Below, in pieces: positions 1-9,078 of a stretch of 64,000 nucleotides of DNA. How positions within the stretch are numbered: the stretch's first letter is position 1; the number at the start of each line of letters is the position of its first letter. The notes beneath the pieces are model-generated. The model did not search any database. It saw only the letters and a list, made by a program, of their open reading frames with translations, and had not been told where the DNA came from. Made by a program: the position numbers and the translations under genes. The stretch is from Niallia sp. Man26 (lineage in GTDB: Bacteria > Bacillota > Bacilli > Bacillales > Cytobacillaceae): the NCBI RefSeq assembly GCF_022049065.2, contig NZ_CP095743.1:1441001-1505000 (forward strand), written 5' to 3'.

Positions 1-1695
1 ATTCAATTTATTGTTATCACAAAAGGGTCGGAGCGTGTATCAGAAGTTGCTGCCCGTTTTACTCTTGATGCGATGCCAGGTAAGCAAATGGCAATCGATG
101 CCGATTTAAACGCCGGTCTTATTTCCGAGTCAGAAGCAAGAACACGCAGGGAAAAAGTCAGCAGAGAGGCTGATTTCTACGGTTCGATGGATGGTGCGAG
201 CAAATTTGTTAAAGGTGATGCCATTGCCGGTATCATCATCGTCTTCATCAACTTAATTTTTGGGATTGTCATCGGGATGACACAGCTGGATATGCCAATA
301 GCTGATGCAGCGCAAAACTTCTCGCTCATGTCTATCGGGGATGGGATCGTCAGCCAAATACCAGCCTTATTAATTTCAACTGCAACAGGGATTGTCGTAA
401 CAAGAGCAGCTTCTGACGGCAACTTAGGTTCTGATTTAACAAAGCAGCTACTATCTTATCCGAAAATGCTGTATGTAGCAGGCGGAACTATTTTTGTCCT
501 TGGCTTGATTACACCTATTAATGACCTACTCACAATTCCTATTGCTGGATTGCTCGCTTTTGGAGGATACGCATTATCAAAAGCACCGAAACAGGATCTC
601 GAGGAAATGCTGGAAATCGAAGAGGAAGTCCAGACAAACGAACTGAAAAGTCCAGAAAGTGTTGTCAGCTTATTGAATGTAGATCCGATTGAATTCGAAT
701 TCGGCTATGGGTTAATTCCGTTAGCTGATGCCAATCAAGGGGGCGACCTTCTTGACCGGGTTGTAATGATTAGAAGACAGTTGGCAATTGAGCTTGGTCT
801 TGTTATTCCTGTTGTGCGCATTAGGGATAATATTCAGCTCCAGCCGAATGAATACCGTCTGAAAATCAAAGGCAATGAAATGGCAAGGGGAGAGCTGCTG
901 CTTGATCATTACTTAGCAATGAGTCCAGGAATGGATGATGACTCTATTGATGGTATTGATACAGTTGAGCCGTCATTCGGTCTGCCAGCCAAATGGATAA
1001 CCGAAACGGTTAAGGAACAGGCAGAGATTTTCGGCTATACGGTAGTTGATCCGCCATCTGTTGTTTCCACGCATATTACAGAAGTTATTAAAGCAAATGC
1101 TCATGAGCTGTTAGGACGTCAAGAAACAAAGCAGCTTGTTGATCATGTGAAGGAATCTTATCCAATCCTTGTAGAAGAAGTTACACCAAATCCATTATCA
1201 ATTGGTGATATTCAAAAAGTTTTGGCTAAACTATTAAAAGAAAATGTTTCAATCCGCAACTTGCCCGTTATTTTTGAAACATTGGCTGATTACGGGAAAA
1301 TCTCTAGTGATACTGAATTGCTGGCTGAATATGTAAGACAGGCTTTAGCCCGTCAGATTACTAATCAGTATTCAAGCAATGTGGATACACTGAAGGTAAT
1401 TACTCTTTCAGGCAAAGTAGAGAAGCTGATAGCAGACAATATTCAGCAGACAGAGCACGGAAATTATTTAGCGTTGGATCCAAGTATATCTCAAGCTATT
1501 TTAGAAGCTGTTGCCTCACAAGTAGAGCAGCAATCTATTATGGAACAAGTGCCGATTATTTTGTGTTCACCTGCTGTGCGTATGTATGTGCGTCAGCTGA
1601 CAGAAAGATATTTCCCGCAGGTTCCAATATTGTCTTATAACGAATTAGAAGCAAATGTGGAAGTTCAAAGTGTTGGGGTGGTGACGGTAGAATGA
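1..1695 (+). CDS. flhA: Flagellar biosynthesis protein FlhA (5' truncated by window)
   Basis: FlhA is the large membrane component of the flagellar type III export gate. The reading frame is open from base 1, so the gene starts upstream; about 564 residues are visible, against roughly 680 usual for the family. The visible N-terminal part holds the cytoplasmic loop (VITKGSERVSEVAARFTLDA, then MPGKQMAIDAD) followed by several hydrophobic segments at about residues 70-185. The rest is the soluble C-terminal domain that acts as docking platform for substrate-chaperone complexes. An internal ATG at 73 is not the start, because conserved FlhA sequence continues upstream of it. The stop overlaps the flhF start by four bases (ATGA), so the two are translationally coupled in the fla/che operon. 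Identity is secure from family similarity and context. Confidence 0.96.
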   Translation: MQFIVITKGSERVSEVAARFTLDAMPGKQMAIDADLNAGLISESEARTRREKVSREADFYGSMDGASKFVKGDAIAGIIIVFINLIFGIVIGMTQLDMPIADAAQNFSLMSIGDGIVSQIPALLISTATGIVVTRAASDGNLGSDLTKQLLSYPKMLYVAGGTIFVLGLITPINDLLTIPIAGLLAFGGYALSKAPKQDLEEMLEIEEEVQTNELKSPESVVSLLNVDPIEFEFGYGLIPLADANQGGDLLDRVVMIRRQLAIELGLVIPVVRIRDNIQLQPNEYRLKIKGNEMARGELLLDHYLAMSPGMDDDSIDGIDTVEPSFGLPAKWITETVKEQAEIFGYTVVDPPSVVSTHITEVIKANAHELLGRQETKQLVDHVKESYPILVEEVTPNPLSIGDIQKVLAKLLKENVSIRNLPVIFETLADYGKISSDTELLAEYVRQALARQITNQYSSNVDTLKVITLSGKVEKLIADNIQQTEHGNYLALDPSISQAILEAVASQVEQQSIMEQVPIILCSPAVRMYVRQLTERYFPQVPILSYNELEANVEVQSVGVVTVE

Positions 1696-2846
1696 AAATA
1701 AAAAAATATGTTGCAGCAAGCATGCCTGAAGCGATGAAGCGAATTCGGGCAGAATTAGGTAATGACGCGGTGATATTGCATTCGAAAATCATTCACACCG
1801 GCGGTTTTTTAGGAATGTTTAAAAAAAGAAATATAGAAGTACTTGCTGCAATAGACCCTGAATTGGCAGAAGCAAAGGCACCAGTTGAAAAACCGATGCC
1901 AACACCGAAGCTGATTTCAAAAGTCGAGCGTAGTCCAATAGAGGAGCCTAAAGTGAAGGCTCCTGTTCTTGCAGATGATAACATCTTAAGACAGCTTGCC
2001 CAAATGAATGAAAATATTCAAAGAATGGCAGAAAGCGGTAATGCACTACAGATGGAGCTGCCGCAACAGCTAAAGTCAGTAATCGATCGCTTAAAGAAAC
2101 AAGACCTAGATAGTGATCTTCAATCAAGTTTGACAGCAAAGCTGTTGGAAAAATGGTATTTAGCTGGAGCAAACAGCAGTGATGAAGAGGTGCGTAGCTG
2201 GGCACAAGAATTCCTTTATGAAGAGATGAATCAATACACATTTGGCGGATTAACGCTTACGAAAAAATTTGTGAATGTCATCGGTCCTACTGGTGTTGGA
2301 AAAACTACTACATTAGCCAAAATGGCAGCGGAATTTATGATGAAACATAACAAAAAAATCGGGTTCATCACAACAGATACATATAGAATCGCTGCAATAG
2401 ACCAACTGAAAACATATGCCAATATACTCAATGTCCCAATTGAAGTTTGTTACAACTTAGAAGATTTTGAAAAAGCGGCCCAAAGCCTGTCAGACTGTGA
2501 TGTCATATTAGTGGATACAGCTGGTAGAAATTTCCGCAACCAACAATATGTTCAAGATTTGAAAGAAGTGGTCGATTATAATAGAGACATGGAAACATTG
2601 CTTGTTTTGTCACTAACCGCAAAACAGTCAGATATGGAAGAAATTTATCAGCAATTTTCCTCGATTCATATCGATCAGTTTATTTTTACGAAAATGGATG
2701 AAACATCAACATATGGAGCCATGATAAACCTCGTGGTTAAATACAAAAAGGGTGTGGCATATTTGACTACAGGACAAAACGTTCCAGATGATATTATGCC
2801 GGCAAATCCCCGCGAAATTGCAAAAAGGATAATTGAGGTCGATTAA
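1692..2846 (+). CDS. flhF: Flagellar SRP-type GTPase FlhF
   Basis: FlhF is the third SRP-family GTPase (with Ffh and FtsY) and controls the place and number of flagella. The 384-residue product has a variable basic N-terminal region, then an NG domain. The P-loop GPTGVGKTTT begins near residue 198; DTYRIAAIDQL, LVDTAGRN (about residue 273) and TKMDE (about 332) are the further G motifs. The ATG overlaps the flhA stop. FlhG, its activating partner, is encoded next, as in other Bacilli. Length is close to the B. subtilis protein, with nothing missing. Confidence 0.96.
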   Translation: MKIKKYVAASMPEAMKRIRAELGNDAVILHSKIIHTGGFLGMFKKRNIEVLAAIDPELAEAKAPVEKPMPTPKLISKVERSPIEEPKVKAPVLADDNILRQLAQMNENIQRMAESGNALQMELPQQLKSVIDRLKKQDLDSDLQSSLTAKLLEKWYLAGANSSDEEVRSWAQEFLYEEMNQYTFGGLTLTKKFVNVIGPTGVGKTTTLAKMAAEFMMKHNKKIGFITTDTYRIAAIDQLKTYANILNVPIEVCYNLEDFEKAAQSLSDCDVILVDTAGRNFRNQQYVQDLKEVVDYNRDMETLLVLSLTAKQSDMEEIYQQFSSIHIDQFIFTKMDETSTYGAMINLVVKYKKGVAYLTTGQNVPDDIMPANPREIAKRIIEVD

Positions 2847-2847
2847 T

Positions 2848-3711
2848 ATGACAGATCAGGCGGCAATGCTCAGAAAAAGATTCGAACAGTTTCATAGCGA
2901 TAAGAAGCAAAAGACATTAGCCGTTGTCAGCGGAAAGGGCGGAGTAGGGAAATCTAATTTTTCCTTAAATTTTTCCTTATCGCTTAAAAGAAAGGGCTAT
3001 TCTGTCTTATTGATAGACATGGATATTGGAATGGGAAATGTGGACATTTTAATGGGTTCACAGCCAAGATATACGATTGTCGATTTTTTTAAGAATCACG
3101 CCTCCTTTTCTGATATCATCCATAGCGGTGCAGGAGGAATTGATTTTATTGCAGGAGGTTCAGGCTTAACTGATTTTCTTGACATGGAAGAAAGGCAGCT
3201 TGAAAGATTTTTTCAGGAATTCGAAAGTCTTATGCGTCAATACGATTATATTCTGTTTGATATGGGAGCAGGAATAAGCACAGACAGCCTTAAGTTCATT
3301 CTATCTGTTGATGACGTTATTGTTATAACGACACCTGAGCCTACATCTATTACAGATGCGTATGCTGCAATGAAATTTATTCACTTGCAGAAGGATGATA
3401 TTCCCTTTTATATAGTTGTAAACAGAACAATTAGCACACTTGATGGAAAAGAAACATACCAAAAGCTTAAAAATGTCATGGGCCGATTTTTGGATAGAGA
3501 TATTATCAATCTTGGGCCGATTCCTGATGATCAGAATGTGGCAAGAGCGGTAAGGAAACAAGTTCCATTCATTATTTTTAATGAAAACTCACAAGCCTCT
3601 AAAGCTTTGTCAGAAATAGCCGATAGATATTGTAAACAACAGTTTGCAGATCCTCAAGATAACAAAAGGCCGTTTATGGCGAAATTAAAGAGGCTGCTGT
3701 TTGAAAGGTAG
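2848..3711 (+). CDS. flhG: MinD-like ATPase FlhG (YlxH)
   Basis: FlhG is a MinD/ParA-type ATPase that works with FlhF to set the flagellation pattern. The start chosen is ATG 2848, one base after the flhF stop, with GAGG nine bases upstream; an in-frame TTG at 2833 lies further 5' but is poorly spaced from an SD. The first residues read MTDQAAMLR, matching the DQAxxLR activator motif known to stimulate FlhF GTPase. The deviant Walker A motif GKGGVGKSN lies at about residues 28-36, and a membrane-targeting helix is expected at the C-terminus (KAKLKRLLFER-like basic/hydrophobic end). The 287-residue length is normal. It precedes cheB, which starts 10 bases after its stop. Confidence 0.94.
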   Translation: MTDQAAMLRKRFEQFHSDKKQKTLAVVSGKGGVGKSNFSLNFSLSLKRKGYSVLLIDMDIGMGNVDILMGSQPRYTIVDFFKNHASFSDIIHSGAGGIDFIAGGSGLTDFLDMEERQLERFFQEFESLMRQYDYILFDMGAGISTDSLKFILSVDDVIVITTPEPTSITDAYAAMKFIHLQKDDIPFYIVVNRTISTLDGKETYQKLKNVMGRFLDRDIINLGPIPDDQNVARAVRKQVPFIIFNENSQASKALSEIADRYCKQQFADPQDNKRPFMAKLKRLLFER

Positions 3712-3721
3712 TGGAGTTGCC

Positions 3722-4828
3722 GTGGGAAAAATTAATATCTTGATTGTTGACGATTCGGCGTTTATGCGTAAGCTTATTTCCGATTTTCTCACAGAAGACT
3801 CACGCATGTCGGTCGTAGGCACTGCCAGAAATGGTCAAGATGCATTAAAGAAAATAAAGGAACTTAAACCAGACGTGGTCACGATGGATGTCGAAATGCC
3901 AATTATGGATGGCATCAGTGCATTAGAACAGATCATGAAGGAAAATCCAGTCCCTGTCATCATGCTTTCGAGCACGACAAAGGTAGGAGCAGAGAATACG
4001 ATTCAGGCGATGCAAATCGGAGCAATCGATTTTATAGCAAAGCCTTCTGGAGCGATATCTCTTGATTTATATAAGGTTAAAGAAGAATTAATTGAGAAGG
4101 TAATTTCAGCAAGCAAAGTGAAGCTCTCTAAATTGCTTCCACCGCAAGTGCAGGAAAAAAGTTCTATTATCAATCGTCCTACTTATAGTAGAATAGAACC
4201 AAAAGAAGTAATGCCAGTCAAACCAATTAAACCGACAGATCCGAGCTGGAATGCTGCAGCTAATAAACTTGTTGTTTTAGGAACGTCAACAGGCGGGCCA
4301 AGAGCACTGCAGCATGTTATTACAAAACTTCCTGCAAATATAAATGCGCCAATCTTGATTGTTCAGCATATGCCGGCAGGTTTTACCCAGTCACTTGCCA
4401 ATCGCTTAAATTCTCTTTCAGAGATAACAGTCAAGGAAGCGGAACATGGAGAGACTATTCATAAAGGCGTCGCGTATATTGCACCTGGTGGATATCACTT
4501 AAAAGTGAAATCCTCTGGGAATAGCCTTGTCGTTCATCTAGACCAATCGGCACCTGTAAATGGTCATAGACCGAGTGTTGATGTCATGTTTGAATCGGCA
4601 AGTGAACTCGAAACCTATCATAAGCTAGCTGTTATTATGACTGGTATGGGCTCTGACGGCACGAACGGGCTGATCAAGCTTGTCAATAAAGGAAAAGTTA
4701 AGTCGATTGCAGAATCAAAGGAAACTTCCATCGTATTTGGAATGCCAAAGGCAGCCATTGCGACAAACTATGTAAATGAAATTCAAAATGTAGAAAATAT
4801 CGCACAAACAATAATGAAATATGTATAA
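3722..4828 (+). CDS. cheB: Chemotaxis response regulator / protein-glutamate methylesterase CheB
   Basis: CheB removes methyl groups from, and deamidates, chemoreceptors, and is activated by CheA phosphorylation. An N-terminal receiver domain (VDDSAFMRK near residue 9, phospho-acceptor Asp56 in MDVEMP) joins the catalytic domain carrying the triad: Ser in GTSTGGP (about 187), His in VQHMPAGF (about 214) and Asp in GMGSDGTNG (about 309). I choose GTG 3722, preceded by GGAG with a five-base spacer. A TTG at 3701 would also be in frame but would overlap flhG and add seven residues not seen in relatives. The gene sits between flhG and cheA in the same transcription unit. Confidence 0.93.
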   Translation: MGKINILIVDDSAFMRKLISDFLTEDSRMSVVGTARNGQDALKKIKELKPDVVTMDVEMPIMDGISALEQIMKENPVPVIMLSSTTKVGAENTIQAMQIGAIDFIAKPSGAISLDLYKVKEELIEKVISASKVKLSKLLPPQVQEKSSIINRPTYSRIEPKEVMPVKPIKPTDPSWNAAANKLVVLGTSTGGPRALQHVITKLPANINAPILIVQHMPAGFTQSLANRLNSLSEITVKEAEHGETIHKGVAYIAPGGYHLKVKSSGNSLVVHLDQSAPVNGHRPSVDVMFESASELETYHKLAVIMTGMGSDGTNGLIKLVNKGKVKSIAESKETSIVFGMPKAAIATNYVNEIQNVENIAQTIMKYV

Positions 4829-4849
4829 ACGCCAAGGGGTGTAAACTAT

Positions 4850-6886
4850 ATGGAGATGAGTCAGTATTTAGAAGTATTTATTGAAGAAAGCAAGGAGCAT
4901 TTGCAAACATGTAATGAGCAATTGCTGGAATTAGAAAAAAATCCAGAAAACCTACAAATTGTAAATGAAATATTCCGTTCTGCCCATACATTAAAAGGGA
5001 TGTCGGCAACAATGGGATATGAAGACCTTGCAAGCCTTACCCACCAGATGGAAAACGTGCTTGATGCAATTAGAAACGAGAAAATTTCTGTTTCTCCAGA
5101 AGTTCTCGATGTTATCTTCCTTGCTGTTGATGACTTAGAGGCAATGGTGGAATCAATCGCGAGCGGTGGCGACGGAAAAAGAAACGTAGAAGAAGTTGTA
5201 AAGAAGCTCGCAGCAATAGAAAACGGCGAAGCATTTGTTGAGACAGGTGCTGAGGAAGCAGCTGCCGCTGTTGTGGAAGAAAAAGCATTAACGCAAAACA
5301 GCTATGACGAATTTGAGATAACAGTTATGCAGCAATCGAAGGAACAAGGCTTCAACGCTTACGAGATTGAAGTGTCACTAAGTGCAAGCTGCTTGTTGAA
5401 AGCAGCTAGGGTGTTCATGATATTTGAAGCATTAGAATCATTAGGTGAAGTGATTAAATCTAATCCTCCTGTTGAAGAGCTGGAAGAAGAAAAGTTTGAG
5501 AACTCTTTCATGGTTACAATTGTTTCAAAAGAAGAGCCTAGCCAAATTGAAGCGAAAATTATGAAGGTTTCTGAAGTTGAAAAAGTAGTAGTTAAAGAAT
5601 TTGCTGCATTTGAAGTAACAGTTGCAGAAGAAGTTACAGAAACTGCTCCAGCAGTTCAGGAAACAGCGGTTGCAGCGGTAACACCAAGTGCAGCTCCGAA
5701 AAAAGAAGAGGAAAAACCTGCTGCTGTAGCGAAGCAATCAAGCAAAACAATCAGAGTTAACATCGAGCGTCTCGATATTTTGATGAATTTGTTTGAGGAG
5801 CTTGTGATTGACAGAGGAAGGCTTGACCAGATTTCGCAAGATCTGCAAGTTCAAGAGCTGCATGAGACAGTGGAAAGAATGTCCCGCATTACCGGCGACC
5901 TTCAAAATATTATCTTAAACATGCGAATGGTACCGGTTGAGACTGTATTTAACCGTTTCCCTCGTATGGTTAGACAGCTGGCAAGAGATTTGAACAAAAA
6001 AATCAATCTAGAAATCATCGGTGCTGATACAGAATTAGACAGAACGGTTATCGATGAAATCGGGGACCCGCTTGTTCACCTTATCCGAAATGCACTTGAC
6101 CATGGTGTTGAGTCACCGGAAGTTCGAAGAGCGAACAATAAAAACGAAGAAGGTACAGTAGTCCTAAGAGCCTATCACAGTGGAAACCATGTATTCATTG
6201 AGCTTGAAGATGACGGTGCCGGCATCAATAAAGAAAAAGTCCTGCAAAAAGCATTAAGCAAAGGCATTATCACGCAAGAAACGGCTAATAGCTTAACAGA
6301 TTCACAGATTGCAGAACTTATTTTAGCATCTGGCTTCTCTACAGCAGATAAAATTTCAGATATCTCTGGCCGCGGTGTTGGCCTTGATGTAGTAAAAAGC
6401 ACGATTGAATCATTAGGCGGAACAATCACAATTGAATCACAAGAAGGAAAAGGCTCCTTATTCTCTATCCAGCTGCCATTGACACTTTCCATCATTTCCG
6501 TGATGCTTGTGGAAATTCAGCAGGAAAAATATGCGATTCCTTTATCATCTATTATTGAAACAGCAATCGTCAATAAGAACGATGTGATGCAAGCACATAA
6601 TCAAACAGTAATTGATTTCCGCGGCAAAGTAGTTCCGCTTCTATTCTTGAAGGATATCTTTGAAGTTCCTGTTACGAAGGAAGAAGAGGAGTTCTATTCT
6701 GTTGTTATTGTGAGAAAAGGTGAAAAGCTGGCAGGATTTGTTGTTGACTCCTTCATTGGACAGCAAGAAGTCGTCTTAAAATCACTAGGTAATTATTTGA
6801 CAAATGCATTTGCTATTTCAGGTGCAACTATTCTAGGAGATGGGCAAGTAGCCTTGATCGTTGACTGCAACGCCCTGATTAAATAA
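4850..6886 (+). CDS. cheA: Chemotaxis histidine kinase CheA
   Basis: CheA autophosphorylates and donates phosphate to CheY and CheB. The 678-residue product shows the five usual domains: P1 HPt with phospho-accepting His46 in SAHTLKG; P2 around residues 160-245; an Ala/Glu/Val-rich linker; P3 dimerisation helices near 300-360; P4 HATPase with the N box (LIRNALDHG, about 411), DDGAGI and GRGVGLDV; and the P5 CheW-like domain over the last 140 residues. AAGGGGTG lies eight bases before ATG 4850. A second in-frame ATG at 4856 could also serve. Length is almost that of B. subtilis CheA. cheW follows after 46 bases. Confidence 0.97.
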   Translation: MEMSQYLEVFIEESKEHLQTCNEQLLELEKNPENLQIVNEIFRSAHTLKGMSATMGYEDLASLTHQMENVLDAIRNEKISVSPEVLDVIFLAVDDLEAMVESIASGGDGKRNVEEVVKKLAAIENGEAFVETGAEEAAAAVVEEKALTQNSYDEFEITVMQQSKEQGFNAYEIEVSLSASCLLKAARVFMIFEALESLGEVIKSNPPVEELEEEKFENSFMVTIVSKEEPSQIEAKIMKVSEVEKVVVKEFAAFEVTVAEEVTETAPAVQETAVAAVTPSAAPKKEEEKPAAVAKQSSKTIRVNIERLDILMNLFEELVIDRGRLDQISQDLQVQELHETVERMSRITGDLQNIILNMRMVPVETVFNRFPRMVRQLARDLNKKINLEIIGADTELDRTVIDEIGDPLVHLIRNALDHGVESPEVRRANNKNEEGTVVLRAYHSGNHVFIELEDDGAGINKEKVLQKALSKGIITQETANSLTDSQIAELILASGFSTADKISDISGRGVGLDVVKSTIESLGGTITIESQEGKGSLFSIQLPLTLSIISVMLVEIQQEKYAIPLSSIIETAIVNKNDVMQAHNQTVIDFRGKVVPLLFLKDIFEVPVTKEEEEFYSVVIVRKGEKLAGFVVDSFIGQQEVVLKSLGNYLTNAFAISGATILGDGQVALIVDCNALIK

Positions 6887-6932
6887 CGTCAGAATTCATG
6901 CAAAGATAGATTGATAGAGAGGAAGAAATGAA

Positions 6933-7403
6933 ATGGTAGAATCGGTTTCAACAGAAGTAAAACTGATTATTTTCGAATTGAAGGGAAAAGAGTATGCGAT
7001 TCCTGTTAACGATGTAAGATCGATTGAAAAAATCATGCATATTACGAGAATCCCAAATATTGCTCCATTCGTAAAAGGAGTTATAAACTTACGTGGAGTT
7101 GTTACACCAATCATTGATCTGCGCAGGCGTTTTGATTTAGAAGAAATCGAGCATACAGATCAAACAAGAATTATCATCATAGCGATTGAGGACATGGAAG
7201 TTGGATTGATTGTAGATGCTGCCAATGATGTGGTTGATGTTAATTCAGACGATTACGAGCCAGCTCCAGAGGTTGTAGGAGGCAAGGAAGTTGATTATAT
7301 CAGCGGCGTCGTGAAAGTGGACAAACGCTTGCTTATCCTTGTTAACCTTGAAAGAGTGTTCGATCGAGAAGAACTAAAAAAATATGCTAGAAGTGAAGTT
7401 TAA
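6933..7403 (+). CDS. cheW: Chemotaxis coupling protein CheW
   Basis: CheW links the kinase CheA to methyl-accepting chemoreceptors in the polar signalling array. The 156-residue protein is a single CheW (SH3-like) domain: the LKGKEYAIPVNDVRSIEK segment near the start and the VKGVINLRGVVTPIIDLR stretch around residues 48-65 are typical. The start is ATG 6933 with AGAGAGG ten bases upstream; an ATG at 6928 is out of frame and closes at once. Its TAA overlaps the ATG of cheC by one base, indicating translational coupling. Confidence 0.96.
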   Translation: MVESVSTEVKLIIFELKGKEYAIPVNDVRSIEKIMHITRIPNIAPFVKGVINLRGVVTPIIDLRRRFDLEEIEHTDQTRIIIIAIEDMEVGLIVDAANDVVDVNSDDYEPAPEVVGGKEVDYISGVVKVDKRLLILVNLERVFDREELKKYARSEV

Positions 7404-8041
7404 TGAGCTTTACAGACAAGATTAATTCGCTTCATCTCGACATTTTGCGGGAGATAGGGAATATTGGGGCAGGAAATGCTGCCACCGCTCTGTCAAAGCT
7501 TCTTAATAAAAAGATTGATATGAAGGTTCCGAATGTAGAAATCGTTTCATTTGATGAAATGATGGATATGGCAGGCGGATCAGATAATATAGCAGCAGGA
7601 GTGTTCCTTAGAATTGAAGGGGATGCTCCTGGCAGCATGTTTTTCATGTTGCCGCTTGAACAAGCGACGAATTTCATCAGAGATATGATCGGTGATGAGA
7701 CAGTCCAATTAGCTGAACCTCCATATGAAGAATTAGCATTATCTGCTTTGCAGGAGCTAGGCAATATTCTGTCAGGCTCTTATTTATCTGCACTTTCTGA
7801 CTTTACAAATCTATCTTTATATCCATCAGTACCAGCACTTGCTATTGATATGGTCGGCGCAATTGTCAGCTACGGGCTGATTGAACTTTCGCAAGTGAGC
7901 GATTATGCTATCGTCATCAACACTGCCCTCAATGAAGATGAAAAATCAATTTCTGAAACAGTCAAAGGTCATTTTTTCTTACTTCCAGACCCAGACTCTT
8001 TTCATACCTTGTTTGAATCATTGGGAGTGAAGCTTGGATGA
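7403..8041 (+). CDS. cheC: CheY-P phosphatase CheC
   Basis: CheC dephosphorylates CheY-P and, with CheD, forms the adaptation system specific to Bacillus-type chemotaxis. The 212-residue protein is a pseudo-dimeric repeat. Both copies of the catalytic ExxN helix are present: [11 protein letters not shown] near residue 15 and [11 protein letters not shown] near residue 116. The ATG overlaps the cheW stop by one base, and its own stop overlaps the cheD start by four. Family and context agree fully. Confidence 0.96.
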   Translation: MSFTDKINSLHLDILREIGNIGAGNAATALSKLLNKKIDMKVPNVEIVSFDEMMDMAGGSDNIAAGVFLRIEGDAPGSMFFMLPLEQATNFIRDMIGDETVQLAEPPYEELALSALQELGNILSGSYLSALSDFTNLSLYPSVPALAIDMVGAIVSYGLIELSQVSDYAIVINTALNEDEKSISETVKGHFFLLPDPDSFHTLFESLGVKLG

Positions 8042-8538
8042 TGATCGATCAGGCTGTTGTTATAAAGGTCGGTATTGCGGATATGAACACAGTAAAAGCA
8101 CCGGATGTCATTCGTACTTCCGGGCTTGGCTCCTGTGTCGGCATTGTTTTGTATGATGAGAGAAGATCGATTGCAGGTTTGGCACATATAATGCTTCCTG
8201 ACTCCTCTCTAAGCAAGAGCGGCCCAGTTAATATTGCTAAATTTGCTGATACTGCGATTCCTGAGCTTGTAAACAGACTAGGGGAACTGGGGGCTAGCAA
8301 GTTTTCCTTAAAGGCGAAAATCGCCGGCGGAGCGCAAATGTTCCAGTTTAGCGGAACAAGTGATATTATGAGAATCGGTCCGCGCAATGTAGAGGCAGTT
8401 AAAAAGGAACTGAATGCACTCAATATTAAAATTTACGGAGAGGACGTAGGCGGCAACAGCGGAAGAACGATAGAATTTAATCCTGCTACCTATGAGCTTG
8501 CGATTCGTACTGTAAATAAGGGAACACATATTATTTAA
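8038..8538 (+). CDS. cheD: Chemoreceptor glutamine deamidase CheD
   Basis: CheD deamidates receptor glutamines and binds CheC, raising CheC phosphatase activity. The Cys-His-Thr catalytic arrangement is visible: Cys33 in GLGSCVG and His50 in GLAHIMLP. Two adjacent ATGs (8038 and 8041) are possible starts; GGAG at 8024-8027 favours the first. It is the last gene of this operon here, because an intrinsic terminator follows at 8568. In B. subtilis transcription continues into sigD. Confidence 0.95.
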   Translation: MMIDQAVVIKVGIADMNTVKAPDVIRTSGLGSCVGIVLYDERRSIAGLAHIMLPDSSLSKSGPVNIAKFADTAIPELVNRLGELGASKFSLKAKIAGGAQMFQFSGTSDIMRIGPRNVEAVKKELNALNIKIYGEDVGGNSGRTIEFNPATYELAIRTVNKGTHII

Positions 8539-8567
8539 GGATTTATCAGAAATATCCAAAGAATAGG

Positions 8568-8601
8568 AAAGTCTGTCACTTAAAAGAGTGCAGGCTTTTT
8601 T
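8568..8601 (+). terminator. Intrinsic terminator after cheD
   Basis: AAAGTCTG pairs with CAGGCTTT (one G-U), then a bulged T, then CACT/AGTG around a six-base loop, followed by a T run. It should end the fla/che operon before sigD. Confidence 0.85.
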
Positions 8602-9078
8602 GTTTACCATAAACTATTATATTAATAGTTCAAAAGAACTATATAAAACGAAAAATTCAATCCTTTTTTTTACATAAGGTAATTTTACAACAAAAATAGG
8701 TTAAATGTACTATTCCGCAGAAATTTCGACAATGTTAAAGTTTAATAGGTGGAAAGCTGTTTAATCACTTGAAGAAACGGGTTTTCAGCGTCAGTTTAAA
8801 AAACTGTTTTAATAAAAATGTAGGATAAGCGGCTTATCAAATTAAAGTAGTACAATTATCTTATTGAGTAGTAAAGTACTATTCTGTTTTAAATAATAAA
8901 TGATTTGCATAAAAGTCTGCTCGGGTCAGGAAGTACCTGAAAGAAAAAGCCTTTCTTACACTTTAGCCGTAGTAGCTTTTGTTTAAAAGAAGGTTTTTAG
9001 TATGGGAATGGCTCAGAGCGTTCAAAATAAAGAAATAATACCAAATGGAATGGAAATGCTGTTTTGAGGAGGATGTTT
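8602..9078 (+). other. Non-coding leader between cheD and sigD with several dyads
   Basis: No convincing gene lies in this A+T-rich interval. Visible structures are AACTATTA-TAT-TAATAGTT (8612-8630), whose right arm can alternatively pair with AACTAT at 8637-8642; a perfect 15-base palindrome GATAAGC-G-GCTTATC (8824-8838); a TCAGG/CCTGA hairpin (8926-8940); and a terminator-like hairpin AAAA..CCTT(t)CTT / AAGAAGG TTTTT at 8944-8998 lying only 81 bases before the sigD start. I could not find a clear sigma-D (TAAA-N15-GCCGATAT) or a good sigma-A promoter. Confidence 0.6.

Noticed and set aside
2833..2847. Upstream TTG start for flhG adding five residues
   Set aside because: The A/G-rich stretch is only about three bases away, and relatives begin at the DQAxxLR segment; ATG 2848 with GAGG is better.
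8038..8040. Frameshift or duplicate start at the cheC-cheD junction
   Set aside because: Two adjacent ATGs simply follow an ATGA-type overlap; both frames are intact.
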